Shown here piece after piece: positions 12,380-24,054 of a DNA stretch of 64,000 bases. Origin of the DNA: Aphanomyces cochlioides (Eukaryota > Oomycota > Saprolegniomycetes > Saprolegniales > Verrucalvaceae); contig JAHQRK010000011.1 in NCBI GenBank assembly GCA_019828595.1, forward strand, positions 1,240,001 through 1,304,000, given 5' to 3'. Below the pieces are notes generated by a model that worked only from the letters and a program-made list of their open reading frames with translations, had not been told where the DNA came from and searched no databases. Within the stretch, counting starts at the first letter, position 1. Each line of letters begins with the position of its first letter. Position numbers and translations under genes: made by a program.

Positions 12380-15300
12380 TTACAAGAGTTCTTGGACTGC
12401 ATTACCAAGATGGCCAAAGCAATCGATCGATGCAAAGTACGATAGATTGTACTCGTCGCGGTCCATGTCGTAGTCGGCTTCTTCAGGTTCAGGAGGAGGT
12501 GTCGATGGTGCAAACAACGACGACGAGACTTTTCGCCTCTTGGTGGCTCGCGAATACAGTACGCCATCATCAACCAATTGAAAACAAAGACTTCGCAAGT
12601 CTTGAAGGCCAAATAAACCTTTGAAATACGTACGCATGCTTTCTTCTCCAATGCCAGGATGCTCCGCGACAAGCATGGTGATTTCGCGCTTCAAAACGAC
12701 CATGAACTTTTCGTTCAGTGTGCCATCCATCTTGAGCCACGGCCGTGCAACCACGGGTTCATCACGAATGAATTCGACAAGACTCACCGATGCACGTTTT
12801 TCTCGTTTGTACGGGTGGACACACCAAAGACTGGCGTTGGCCTTCATAACATACCGCACGTGCGAGAATGCATGCACTTCCATCAACTTTTCCTCAGCCA
12901 CAAGATCATCCACAATATCTTGCATCAGGTTTCGTGAAACAAAGGGGAAAATATCGAGCAAATCAGGGACACTCATGCCAATCTCTTTTGCTCCGTCGAC
13001 AGCACCAGTTAGTTTAGAGATAAACTTAAGTTTGCAGCGCATGAGCGACGAGCACTGTTTTGGCTGGCAAAGACAACGCCAGATTTCACGTACACTCTGT
13101 CGTTTGCGCTTCTTCGACATCGAGAACGCTTCCAGATCACCATCATCTTCGCTTTTCGTTTCGGCTGTCTTTGTCGAAATAATCCAATCTTGATTGAATT
13201 CTTCGTATGATTTACCCTGGGTGAAGCGGTGCATGTGGCCAATAACTCCCGCGTCTTTGTATCGTCGGTCATGTGGATTTGATGCCATTGCATCATACAC
13301 TTCCTCAGGTGTTTTCTCAAAAGAAATGTCAAATACTGACGAACCTCGCACACATGAGGCCAGAAGCGTTGCCATATAACCAGGACTAGCATTTGTTGGC
13401 ATAGCCATTTCCATCTCTTCATCTAGGGTCGATAAGAGTCCCATGTGCTCGGCAGCTTCCGCACACATCGTAAGCGGCCACTGTGATGCATTGAGTCGGA
13501 AAAAATCAAACATGGACAGCGAAAAGGAGAAACCGCGTCGATGACCTGTATCTGCTGGCTTACTCTTGTTCACCATTCCAGACAAATAAAGAAATCGCCA
13601 CACTGTTTGCATGTCGATTGTGGAAAAGCCGCTCAAAATGTCATCACCAACACTCGTTTCGTACTCTTCATCTGGATGCAGCATCATCTGAGTCGCCTTG
13701 ACCAGGCAACCATATAAATGTGGGTGGGCCTTGATCAACTCTTCTTCAATAAACTCGCCTGTGGGATTCTTCTCTACAATCAACGCAGCTTCCATTTCCC
13801 GCACGCGCTTTTTCACATCAGGAAGGCAAAGAACATTGCGATGGAGACGGCGTTTAACTTCAAGTCCAACATATGGTCGAGACTTGCCCAGACTCATCAC
13901 GGGCCAGTGCACGTCGAGCCCGATTGTGTTCCAGTTGATGCGTCCACGCTTCACACGGCTATTACGAAACACTCGCTCTTCGTCCGAGAAGCGCAGTTCA
14001 AGGGGTATTTCAACTTGCCAATGAGCAACGAGTTTATCCATGTATGCTTGAAGCGCTGCTTGCTCTTGGTCGTGGGTTAATTCAAATTTTTCAGCACGGC
14101 GACGTGGAGCTTTAATCCGGAGTGGCTGACTGCGGCGAGATATCGTTGGAACTCCTGCTTCTCGTTTCCACTTTGGAGCAGGGTTTATCAAATTTGTTGA
14201 AAATCGCTGTTTCTTCGGCTTCGCACGTGTCTTGATGATACCAACTTTACGATGCTGAAGTGTTCCGCTATCCGTCCAAAGAAGAGCTAGTGTCGCGTTC
14301 ACCGCCGGAACCAAATATGGTTTGACAAACATGGGCACTTGGTCAGGGATTGGCGAATCGGCAACGTATTCCCATCGCACACGCTCGAGGTAGAAAACTT
14401 CGAGGTGGCGCCAATATTGCTCAACATCTTCAGCTGTTGTAAAGTTATACTCCAGGGGAAGGATTTCTAGAGGGCTGAATCCAGTAGGTTTTAGCACTCC
14501 TGGCACTCGAAGCGGTGTTGAAGCTCGCTCGTCAACAATTGCAATGAAAACGTGACGAGTTAAGTAGAAGACACCACCTTGAACAGTTTGATCTACAACA
14601 CGGGAAACCATAAGATCAACATCACTAGCATAAACGCATTCGTGGTGTAATGATTGACTTTCTTCTTGCTGTAGAAGCTTGAAATCCATGAGAATGTCCA
14701 CGAGGCGTTGCCCTCGATTGCGCACATTCCTTTGAAGCAATTTTCCAATATTACCCAACATTTTCCATTGATCGGGAATGGGAGTCGTCGAAGAAGATTG
14801 AATCGTCTGCTTAATCAGTAATTCGTCTTTGTCGCTCAGAGGTTCAGGGGTTCCAAAGACTTGGCAGAAATCCTTCACGGGCATATTGGACACAACTTCT
14901 TGGAAAGAAAATTCAACACGGTCGTAATTATCTGGAGCCCATCGACCCATCTGAGTCAGTGCCTTGGAAATAGCAACATGAAGGAGTCGCACACGGCAAA
15001 TGATACCATAAGCCTGGCCCAAACGACGGCACTGGCGATGATGGTCTCGCAGCTTCTGTCGCACTTTATTAAATGCCACTGGATTGTGCGTATAAGATAT
15101 AATTTTCTTTGGCGCCTTCTTGCCCATAATGGCCTTTTCCCTGTGGACATGGTCCTCTCGAACAATCGAAAATGACGAGTCAGTCCACTTGTTCGTTGTA
15201 TCCAAATCATCGAGCGGTGAATAACGGTTCAAAAAGTTTCTCAACATTTCTTGTGATTCTTCCTTCATTACAAACGGAAGCGCTGCACATCGAACACGGG

Positions 15301-16987
15301 AATGGCGTGCAACCTTTTTCATTGGAACTTTGACATCGACAAATTCAATCTTCTTTGCCTCGACGAGAGGTTGAAGCAGTCTTATGATTGTACGGCCATC
15401 GATTGCATGGGTTCCACGTTTGTTTTCATGCACACTCAAGAGCCGCCGCAATAGACCAACAGAAATAATGGACTGTGCGTTGATTTGGGACATTAGAAAA
15501 TCCCGACGCTCGTCTGATATGTTGGCAACGAGGGTTTGACCAGAGTTTTGGATTGAATTTCGAAGAGATGAGTACCTGCCAACTTGACCAACGGCTAGCG
15601 GTGTAGCTTTGCTATCTGAACTTGCTTGGACTTTAAACTTGTGGATCACACCCCTTGATCCCATGACCTTTTCAGACAAAACAGTATGGTGAACCAGCAT
15701 ATGCTGCATCTTCTTGTACACCCACTTGTTATCAGGGTTTCCACACACATCTTTGATTTCCGGGATAGTAGTTCCAGTAGAGCTGGATTCAACCAAGCGG
15801 TATAAATATTCTGCGGCTCCCAGTTCCACCTGTAAAGGAAAAGAAAAAGATGGACCGGTAGTTGACGTGGCAGCAATTGATGAAGGGTCCACCACTCGAA
15901 CACACCAAAGTTTTCGACCTGTTGACCTTTCACCACCCCGACAAGTTGCCATAAACATTTGCAATGGATAACCTGGATTTCGTTCATTTTCTTGGCAAAT
16001 GTAATTTCGCAGGGACTCTTGTTGGCGCTTGTTGAGATCAAAACGCTTGGCAACGTCAGGAAAGACTGCACTGTCTTCTTTTCGCATCTTCATAGACTGG
16101 AGTAATCTTGTCGCGAGTACACTTTTCGTAATTGAGTCGTTTTCGTAGTAGAAGCCTTCGTATCCCATACTTTGTGGATCAAACTGTGACGCGAAACGAG
16201 TGAGATGGACAATATTGAATCGTCGAGGTGGAAGGGTCAAAATACGTTTCTCCACAAGCTGCATCGCAACCAAATCATCCAAGAAGTAGTGCATACGCTT
16301 AATGTCGCCGCCAAAAAGAGCATCACTGACACTGCTGACGGTTATACCATTTTCGCGCTTTTGTCCGACCATTTCAAGCACGCCTAATAGGTTTACGTTG
16401 AGATCAACTCCGACTCTGGAATAGCCCAATGCTTGGAGACGGAGTTCATAGGTTGCGACGATCACCAATGTCGTGTCTTCCATTGCCTGTTGTAGTGTCA
16501 TTAACCGGCCATCAACTGGATGTAATTCATGCTCGGGAAATTGAACGATCGAGCCTGGAGACTTCTTTTTGTTGACTTCCGCGCGTGGTGGAGTAGATTT
16601 CACATGGGCTTCAATACTAGACTCTTCTTCGTTACTGTCAGAGTTGCTTTTCTTTTTCGCCTTCTTCTTCGCTGCTTGCTTGACGGGTGCAGCTTTACGC
16701 TTTTTAGGGTTCACTTCTGTCTTGACTATGTCTGGCTCGGTTTTAACAGCTACCGATGGATCGTGAGCAAGCCACACGGGGTTGTTCACGGTTTGTCCTT
16801 GGCAAAGTAAGTTCCAACAAGCTTCTTGTATGAATATGTCGCCACTGGGCTCGTATATTTCGAATAGTTTACGTACTTGAATTCCATTGCGACCTTCAAG
16901 TGCAATGTTCTCATAAAGAACCTGTAGAACCTTGAAGATGCTCCACCTCGGCTTGTCAACTGCCGCGCCATTCGGTGGTCGAGCCAT
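12380..16987 (-). CDS. TFIIIC subunit binding the tRNA-gene B box (GTF3C1/Tfc3-like)
   Basis: One uninterrupted frame of 1535 residues, unusual among neighbours of this size for lacking introns. The first 90 residues form a winged-helix-like module (WSIFKVLQVLYENI, GIQVRKLFEIYE), followed by a Lys-rich nuclear-localisation region (KKRKAAPVKQAAKKKAKKK). Several helix-rich blocks of winged-helix character come next, including RMHYFLDDLVAMQLVEKRIL. This is the general build of the largest TFIIIC subunit, which recognises the B box of tRNA genes and recruits TFIIIB for RNA polymerase III. The assignment rests on that resemblance and on length; sequence outside the winged helices is divergent, as is usual in this family. 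It lies upstream of, and in line with, the HECT gene. Confidence 0.7.
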   Translation of the reverse strand: MARPPNGAAVDKPRWSIFKVLQVLYENIALEGRNGIQVRKLFEIYEPSGDIFIQEACWNLLCQGQTVNNPVWLAHDPSVAVKTEPDIVKTEVNPKKRKAAPVKQAAKKKAKKKSNSDSNEEESSIEAHVKSTPPRAEVNKKKSPGSIVQFPEHELHPVDGRLMTLQQAMEDTTLVIVATYELRLQALGYSRVGVDLNVNLLGVLEMVGQKRENGITVSSVSDALFGGDIKRMHYFLDDLVAMQLVEKRILTLPPRRFNIVHLTRFASQFDPQSMGYEGFYYENDSITKSVLATRLLQSMKMRKEDSAVFPDVAKRFDLNKRQQESLRNYICQENERNPGYPLQMFMATCRGGERSTGRKLWCVRVVDPSSIAATSTTGPSFSFPLQVELGAAEYLYRLVESSSTGTTIPEIKDVCGNPDNKWVYKKMQHMLVHHTVLSEKVMGSRGVIHKFKVQASSDSKATPLAVGQVGRYSSLRNSIQNSGQTLVANISDERRDFLMSQINAQSIISVGLLRRLLSVHENKRGTHAIDGRTIIRLLQPLVEAKKIEFVDVKVPMKKVARHSRVRCAALPFVMKEESQEMLRNFLNRYSPLDDLDTTNKWTDSSFSIVREDHVHREKAIMGKKAPKKIISYTHNPVAFNKVRQKLRDHHRQCRRLGQAYGIICRVRLLHVAISKALTQMGRWAPDNYDRVEFSFQEVVSNMPVKDFCQVFGTPEPLSDKDELLIKQTIQSSSTTPIPDQWKMLGNIGKLLQRNVRNRGQRLVDILMDFKLLQQEESQSLHHECVYASDVDLMVSRVVDQTVQGGVFYLTRHVFIAIVDERASTPLRVPGVLKPTGFSPLEILPLEYNFTTAEDVEQYWRHLEVFYLERVRWEYVADSPIPDQVPMFVKPYLVPAVNATLALLWTDSGTLQHRKVGIIKTRAKPKKQRFSTNLINPAPKWKREAGVPTISRRSQPLRIKAPRRRAEKFELTHDQEQAALQAYMDKLVAHWQVEIPLELRFSDEERVFRNSRVKRGRINWNTIGLDVHWPVMSLGKSRPYVGLEVKRRLHRNVLCLPDVKKRVREMEAALIVEKNPTGEFIEEELIKAHPHLYGCLVKATQMMLHPDEEYETSVGDDILSGFSTIDMQTVWRFLYLSGMVNKSKPADTGHRRGFSFSLSMFDFFRLNASQWPLTMCAEAAEHMGLLSTLDEEMEMAMPTNASPGYMATLLASCVRGSSVFDISFEKTPEEVYDAMASNPHDRRYKDAGVIGHMHRFTQGKSYEEFNQDWIISTKTAETKSEDDGDLEAFSMSKKRKRQSVREIWRCLCQPKQCSSLMRCKLKFISKLTGAVDGAKEIGMSVPDLLDIFPFVSRNLMQDIVDDLVAEEKLMEVHAFSHVRYVMKANASLWCVHPYKREKRASVSLVEFIRDEPVVARPWLKMDGTLNEKFMVVLKREITMLVAEHPGIGEESMRTYFKGLFGLQDLRSLCFQLVDDGVLYSRATKRRKVSSSLFAPSTPPPEPEEADYDMDRDEYNLSYFASIDCFGHLGNAVQELL

Positions 16988-17122
16988 GAAGGCGTTTTCA
17001 AATTAGAGATTTACACTATTCTACGTCTCAACACTAATAAAATTTCACTCTAATTGGATGCAATATGTTTTTGAATACGACGGCGTTTGGATCTTTTGGA
17101 AAGGCGAGAGAAAGGCGGGAGA

Positions 17123-20100
17123 ATGCCGACGCCACAGCAAGCCCATCAAGAAAAGGTGGAGAAGAGGCTTCGTGAGAAGCTTCATGTTGGCGATGCGCTT
17201 GAAGACTCGAGCGAGCATGCAAAGATCAACGAAATGGTCGCTCGAGTTGCAAAACTTGCCGCTGAGGACAGTCTCCGAGAAGATGGTTCAAGACCTGGGA
17301 ATGCTAGACTCTGACATCTTCTATAGGATTTTTCTTTGCAGATGGCAAATACATGTGCCCGCGCGTGTATAAACCAACACCTGGGATGGTGAATCGATCG
17401 TTTACGGGCCACGTGAAGCCAGTTCATATTGTGCGCCCCCTCCACGATGGCACGCATTTGGTCACAATCGGCATGGACAAGTATCACAATGCGATCAAAG
17501 CAAGTACTCAATTGGCCGTAGAGTATGTCTTTGGTCTATGGGCTCGCCTGAGCCAATATCATCGGTCGATCGATCAGACGCAATTGCATCTCCAAATCTC
17601 TGTTTCATTTCAGGTGATGTCGCCAAAGTTGGGCGCAATATTGCCGTTTGTGCTGGTAGGAAAAATCTCGAGGAGACAAAATAAACGATCATGTAGGTCT
17701 TGCACCGAAATCGATGAAATGGGATCAGTCAGCGCTTACTCCAGAGACATGTGGCGTCTATGGACATGATGACGTCATTACATGCTCGAGCTTGTCGCCG
17801 GATGGATCTGTTCTTGCCACCGCTTCCATGGACACATGCTGCATTCTTTGGGACGTAGAGACAATGCAGTTGCTTTATGTACTTCATGCTCATCACGGTG
17901 GAGTCTCGTGGTGTGGCTTTTCTTCCGACGGCCAAAGACTTTTGACTTGTGGAATGCTTGACCATGAAATCAAGAGCTGGGACATTGCTCAATACTTAGA
18001 CGATAACAGGCTAGAAGAGCTTCGCACAATAGCAACTAATAACCCGACCAAGCAAAAGATATTGAATGGGGGCCATCCTGCGGATGAAGCACAATCTGGC
18101 ACTAAAGATTTAGTACAGGAGCAATTGGATGACAACATGGAAACCACACTCAATGGGACGGAAGTCATCAAGCTGCCGAAACTAATTTCTCCAACTGACG
18201 TACAAGAAAATGAAACTCAAAACAAATTACCGCCAGAAGTCTCTTCTTCAATGGACACAGAAAGCGTATTGAATACACCTGAAATTGGGACTCGCAAATG
18301 GAGCGAAAGGCAAAAGTATAATCGCGCCATTGATGCTATCTTCTCACCAGAAGTGACGCTTGACGTGTTGACACAAGGAAATATCATGCCCCAGTTATGT
18401 TTCAACGATGACTGGTTCTTTAATCGGCAGAAGCCGCACCACGAGCTCAAATTGCCACCACTCTATACTTATATGGACCCCGAGAATGGCAAATTTGCCG
18501 TTCGTGAGGAATTTGACGATCCACTCAAGCTAGCTCAACTTGAGACCATCGACATTTTAAGTCTTCTTGACCCCTCTTCATCGATACTACCTTCATGTGA
18601 GCTCGTCAAATTTGACGCAAATGATATTCCAAATGACACCCCAGTTGTCATTTTTGAAAACAAGACTATTGATAAGGTAATAATGTTCCATGACGTATAG
18701 ATCTTTCATCATTATAGATATTTGTGAGACACACTCATACTATCAACGCTATGGCATCGTTGCCAGCATCTGATATTGTCGTATCGGTTGCATCTGATAA
18801 ATGCGTAAAGGTAGCAACTACTCTTTAAGCAGCTTCATTAGTTCATTAGTTTTGGCAACTGTCGACGGGTATTCACATCTACACACTACGCGAAGCCCAT
18901 ACCTTGCCGATTCTCACATGTGCTATTTCATCACACGATACACACTTCTTGGCGACGGGAAGTAGTGACTCCTTTGTCAAAATATGGAATCCTACGACCT
19001 ATGACTGCATTTTCACCCTCCGGGGTCATTTTGATTCGGTTCTTTCGGTGGCATTCAGTCCATCTGGCCACAGTGTATATTCCGCTTCATTAGACACGCA
19101 AATCATCAAATGGCAGGTTATCCCAACAGGTACATTTCAAAAGTCTTCAAAGCCTCAAGTAGTATTAGAGCCAGACACCCCTGCTCAACCAAATGTAATA
19201 AAAATCGACTGTCATGCTATAGAGATTGCATGGAAGGAACCATTGGTATCGATGAGGTGAAATTATTCCTTACTCTGTACAGGGCAACGGCGCAAAAATT
19301 GAAAAATACAAGATTCGGATTTCAAAAATGAATGGTCCTTTCGAGCCACCATTCGACGTGCCAGAGGACGAAACAAAATTCTTGGTACAACTGCTGGATC
19401 CGGGGTGCTTGTATTCGTTTTGCGTAGCAGCTGTTAACCGGGTTGTTGCCTAACTGCATATTCAGTTCCTAAAGACTGATTTATAGGTGGGTTGCAGCGA
19501 ATTTAGTGTTCCAACAACACCCGTGGAAACACTGGCATATCGTAGGTAGCCCACCTTTCGTCTTGGGCGAATGATTTCGCGTAGGTCCATTTAAAATAAA
19601 GAAGCCTTGCACAATCATGGTGGTCGAGACGCGGAGCGTGACGCTTGAATGGATTATTCCCAACGCCAATGGCGCCAGAATCACTAATTACCATTTCCGA
19701 TGCATTCCTGAAGATCCTAGTGAAGAGGAAGCTACCGCTAAGATTTCCCTTTCCGCCGAGACAATTGAGAGAGAAATCCGTGCGAAAGAAGAGCTAATCC
19801 AAGCTGGTGATGTCAATTTCATCGTCTGAGAATTAAGGTTAGCGCGTAGAAATCAATCGTAAAGCTCAAGCTCGAGAAGAGCGTCGTGCAGCTTTTGAAG
19901 CTAAAAGGGTGAAACGAAACTCAAAACGATCTGAAGCCAAAGAAGTCGTGAAAAAGAAAACTAAACAGAAAAAGCCCCGAGAAGCTTTGGGAGAAAATGA
20001 AAATACACAAGTAAGGTGATGTGAAATAATTATGACAAAGTTTGAGAATAGACACTCACTCGCCCGACACCAACGACTCTCACAGTGAGGCTGGATTGCC

Positions 20101-21551
20101 TAAAACCTGGAATCATCTATCAATTTGCCATTGCTCCAGAAAACAGGTATATAACGCATTGTACTTTGAATCTCGATGTCGTAGATGCGGCGTAGGAGAC
20201 TTTTCAATTCCATCTTCGTATATAAAGACAATATCTTGCGGTGAGTTATCAACTCTGAAGCGTTTGAGCTCATCAATATAGAACCGGATCCACCACTGAC
20301 TCCTACGATAACGAAGATTGCTTCACATTCTATTGAACTTACATGGGTCAAGCCAAGACATAATGGAAGCGAAATTCTTCACTATACCTTGCAATGGAAA
20401 CAAGATGGATACGATGTTCAGACACTAATACTTATGGCTCGTAATTTGGCCACAACAACACACAAAATCTCTCCTTTGGCTGCTGGCAGGGTAAAACTTT
20501 GTTGTGATCTGTCTTTAGCATACAGCCTAGGTGGTGAAATGCCGAGTCGGCGCTTCCAATGTTATCGACAAAAAATTGCGTGATTCATTATTTTCGGAGT
20601 GGTCAGATGGTGTGAAAACGCTACCAAGTGTACCAGACGCACCTGAGGCAGCAAAATTACTCGAACCTACTTCCCATACCCTTGTTGCTAGATTTACTGC
20701 ACCGTGTGACAACGGGTACACGAAATTCGAATTAACTTCCTTAATTCTATCTACAGGAAGCCCATTCTACGCTATCATGCTTTACTCTTCATCGAGGAAG
20801 ATTCATATGGCGTTGTCACCCGACGATTATATCGGGAGATTATATGGTCTTTGGATATGCTTAATGAATGTAGCGGCTCTTATCAAATTGGTCTGGTGGA
20901 GCTGAGAGCTGGAAAGCGCCACGTCTTATCAGTCGCTGCCGAAAACGAGTTAGGAAAAGGCGACTTCAGCCAAGTGAGTATAGGAATTTCTACAAAACAA
21001 GCAACGGTACCAGCAACGATTATGGAGGTACGAACACTGTTTTCCTAACAAATATGACAATTTCTACAGCCGCCCACTGTATTCAATCTTGAACCCACAA
21101 AACTCGAATTGCGTTGGACGACACCAGCCCACGATGGGGGCAGCGCTTTATTGGGATATTCTATTAACTACAGTATGAATGGAGCTCCATTCGAGAACGA
21201 TTTCCGTGTACAAAAGCTGGCAACTACACTCACTGTGGACTTTCTCAAACCAAAGACAACCTATTCGTTTGAAGTTGCAGGTGTCAATTCTGCTGGTATT
21301 GCTGTATTTTCGCCACCATCTGAGCCAGTTCTTACACCAAGCCTTGTTGAGCACACGCTGCAGAACTATTTCCGCAACCGTCCACCTGAAGAGCATTCTG
21401 GTGCAAAACGAATTCAAGTAAGCCTTACAATGTTTCTCATTACCTGATGGTATTTTAGAATTTCTACCGGCAGACAAAACGAAGAGCGAAGGAAACAACT
21501 CAATACACCGCTTACATGCGCCAATGTTTAGACAACTGGAATTTCCTTTAG
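17123..21551 (+). CDS. WD40 and fibronectin type III repeat protein with C-terminal IQ motif
   Basis: Seventeen exons join in one frame to give 1257 residues. Exons are 17123-17285, 17327-17480, 17522-17655, 17697-18676, 18718-18810, 18850-19245, 19283-19441, 19487-19541, 19585-19806, 19850-20010, 20052-20146, 20185-20240, 20282-20490, 20531-20715, 20757-21027, 21070-21417 and 21459-21551. All introns are 37-45 nt. WD40 repeats occupy about residues 60-260 and 480-590, separated by a low-complexity linker. Five fibronectin III domains follow (about 605 to 1190). The second is split by a charged insert of about 80 residues. The end has an IQ-like motif, IQNFYRQTKRR, suggesting calmodulin or myosin-light-chain binding. 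There is no signal peptide, so a cytoplasmic scaffold is more likely than an adhesion protein. I do not recognise an orthologue; a ciliary or cytoskeletal role is a guess. Confidence 0.8.
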
Positions 21552-21619
21552 CACTTAAAAACAAACACTTAACGAGGCTTTCTAGACTGAATGCAGACTT
21601 GCATTGGCCCCAGTAGAGC

Positions 21620-23950
21620 TTACGCCAATTGGACTGATAGTGATCGTTGAACGGATGACGAAGTTGTGGAAGTCGTAGTAAACTCACCAAAATCGTGCTC
21701 GCCACCATTTTCGTTGAGAAGATTTACTGAGAGAATGTTTTCGTCCTTGCGGCGCCTTCCAAACATTTTCTTTCGTGGCATTTTTGGACGGGAATGGCCT
21801 TGACCGAGTTTGCGGCAGTCACACAGCGTAGTCCCACCGTCCCCCGCCATGGATGTGGCCGCGTATGAGCTGCGCTCCTCGGGGGTAGTGCCCAAGATTG
21901 AAAGTTTTTCGTGGAGAGGCTGATTTAAGTCAAGTTGATGGTTGTCAAAGTAGTAAGTTGAAGAGGCTAAATTGTCGAACGGCTGACAATGTTTAGAGTG
22001 GTGCAGACAACCGGCATCCATGAGAGAATTTCCAAATCGAATTGCTTCTTCCACTTCAAAGGCGTATTCGTGATCCATTAAGCAACGAACAAGCTCCCCG
22101 CCCGAGCATACGGGTGTATTGTTGGCTGCAACCCTCTTTGTCTTTGATACAGCCAAATAAGCAACGGAGTCCGCAATGCGGTGCGCCACTTGGCCGCATA
22201 TGTCCTCCAGCATGTCTTCCAACATTGCAACGATCATCTTGGCTGATGGGCGGAATGCTGCCTCAGTGTTCCAAGCGTTTTCGAGCAAATCGTGGAGCAT
22301 CTGTGGCACCTCAGGGTCAATAGGAGGTCGCTGTCCATCCAAGACCATATCAAACACTTTGAAGTGGTTGCCGCTGCTGACTGGGTATTTCTCTTGACCA
22401 GGATGCAAAATATCCCAAAGAGTGATAGCCAAACTGTAAATATCAGCAGTTTCGGTGTAAACAGCTTGACCAGCTTTGCCTTCAATCACTTCAGGGGCCA
22501 TATAATCAGTAGTGCCCCGCACAGTCATCGTCCGCTCCTTCGATTCCACTTCAGTCATCTTGACGGCCATGCTTCGAGATTCGCCGAAGTCAGTCAGCTT
22601 GACAACATTCATAGGGTCCAGCAAAAAGTTGGCAGGCTTGATATCTCGATGGATGAAAGGAGGCGAAAAACTGTGAAGGTATGCCACAGCCCGGGCAGCA
22701 TCAAGCATGTAGCAGAGCTTGGGCCAAAGTGGCTCAACATAGCTGTTGCGGGGTCGGTTCAGCACGTCTTCAAGACTTCCGCGACAGAGCTCATAGACAA
22801 GACAAATCGATGGTGGGCAAATGCACATGCCATAGAAGAGGACGATATTGGGATGCTTGAGCACCGAGCAGAGTGCAGCTTCCTGAGAGAATTCAAGGAT
22901 GGTCTCCTGGGATATTTCCGATGGTGAGTACGCTTTGACAGCAACTTGGACGGACGAGTCAATTTTTCCACGGAAGACATTAGCTGATGCGCCAACGCCA
23001 AGCTTCGATTGCAGCTCCAGTCGTGAGAAGTCGATCAAATCTTTGCGATGCATCTCAAGAAGAATATGAAGACCTTGCGATGAGACGATTTCTTGCATGC
23101 CTTGAGCTTCACGAAAGTGCTGCTGGAATTCACAAGCGCGGTCACTGACACCACGCCAGAATTCGGTATCAGCGCGCAAAAGTCGGTAGACAAAGAATGG
23201 AGCGAACGAAGCCCAAATGACAGTGCAGAAGATCACAGTCGCGCCATCTTCGAAACGCTGTTTCAGATTGAGTATGGCGTAGATGTAAGATCCAATGTAG
23301 TACACGAGGCAAAAGGCAGCAAACTCGCGCTGAGTGCGGGAGCTGGCTCGTGATACAGGTCGCAAAAGCATGCAAACAAACCAAAGAGTGTCAAAAGCTC
23401 GCAGCGAGGTGACGACGATGAAATTGGTCATGGTTGACACCTTGGTCTCTGTCATGATATATATCGCAATGATAGGAGTGACGCAAATGACAAGGGAGAT
23501 AGCAACTGAACGAAGAAGTGCTGGTCGCGAGACGCTCTTTTGAAGAAGAAATGCCGCGACGAGGAACAAGGTGAATTGACGTGCTTGTGACACTGTTTCA
23601 GTGAACCAAGCAAGCGATACTGGTCGAACGTACGCCATTGACCCCGCGACAAGAAAGTAACCAAACAGAGCCCCCGTGACGAACGACATAATCCAGAAGA
23701 GAGGCTCAAAGGAAGGTAAGATGGCTTTCCGCGCCGCGTCAGAGTCGCCCTTGTAGGCAGTGGACCGGTTCCGTCGGAGGTATACCAAGAGAGCCACAGC
23801 GAGGATAAACATGATGCCGTAGCTGACAGTGTACACAATCTGAAGCACTTGAAATTGGTGGTTCCAATACGCAGTCACAGCAAGCGCCTTGAGTTGAGCT
23901 GGCGACAGCGTCGGTGTACTTGCCACCGACGACGTGGCGGTCGAGTTCAT
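21620..23950 (-). CDS. 7TM receptor-like TKL kinase with DEP domain, copy 1
   Basis: 776 residues, single exon, from ATG 23950; the frame stays open to 24013, but the extra residues have no counterpart in the paralogues. The N-terminus carries possible N-glycosylation sites and seven hydrophobic helices (about 37-58, 79-105, 125-137, 146-166, 177-196, 210-228, 237-258). A linker with WRG and QGLHILLEMH leads to a TKL kinase domain: glycine loop GVGASANV (318-325), Lys339, HRD 434-436, DFG 454-456, APE 485-487. All key residues are present, so it should be active. A DEP domain (about 615-670) and a tail with CDCRKLGQGH follow. It would sit in a membrane, sense something through the helices and phosphorylate Ser/Thr/Tyr targets. 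It is the only copy outside the tandem array, in inverted orientation. Copies 3 and 4 are its closest relatives by eye. Confidence 0.85.
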   Translation of the reverse strand: MNSTATSSVASTPTLSPAQLKALAVTAYWNHQFQVLQIVYTVSYGIMFILAVALLVYLRRNRSTAYKGDSDAARKAILPSFEPLFWIMSFVTGALFGYFLVAGSMAYVRPVSLAWFTETVSQARQFTLFLVAAFLLQKSVSRPALLRSVAISLVICVTPIIAIYIMTETKVSTMTNFIVVTSLRAFDTLWFVCMLLRPVSRASSRTQREFAAFCLVYYIGSYIYAILNLKQRFEDGATVIFCTVIWASFAPFFVYRLLRADTEFWRGVSDRACEFQQHFREAQGMQEIVSSQGLHILLEMHRKDLIDFSRLELQSKLGVGASANVFRGKIDSSVQVAVKAYSPSEISQETILEFSQEAALCSVLKHPNIVLFYGMCICPPSICLVYELCRGSLEDVLNRPRNSYVEPLWPKLCYMLDAARAVAYLHSFSPPFIHRDIKPANFLLDPMNVVKLTDFGESRSMAVKMTEVESKERTMTVRGTTDYMAPEVIEGKAGQAVYTETADIYSLAITLWDILHPGQEKYPVSSGNHFKVFDMVLDGQRPPIDPEVPQMLHDLLENAWNTEAAFRPSAKMIVAMLEDMLEDICGQVAHRIADSVAYLAVSKTKRVAANNTPVCSGGELVRCLMDHEYAFEVEEAIRFGNSLMDAGCLHHSKHCQPFDNLASSTYYFDNHQLDLNQPLHEKLSILGTTPEERSSYAATSMAGDGGTTLCDCRKLGQGHSRPKMPRKKMFGRRRKDENILSVNLLNENGGEHDFGEFTTTSTTSSSVQRSLSVQLA

Positions 23951-24054
23951 GGTAGGAACCAAGTTGCAAAATGAGATACAGAGGCAAACCTTTCTCCTGA
24001 AATGCAAGAGCATGTCATGACCTGCTGTGGTCAGACAAACCTTATCGAAACGGC

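Noticed and set aside
12250..12672. Long reverse frame at the end of the TFIIIC gene
   Set aside because: It overlaps the true frame on the same strand in another register and resembles nothing.
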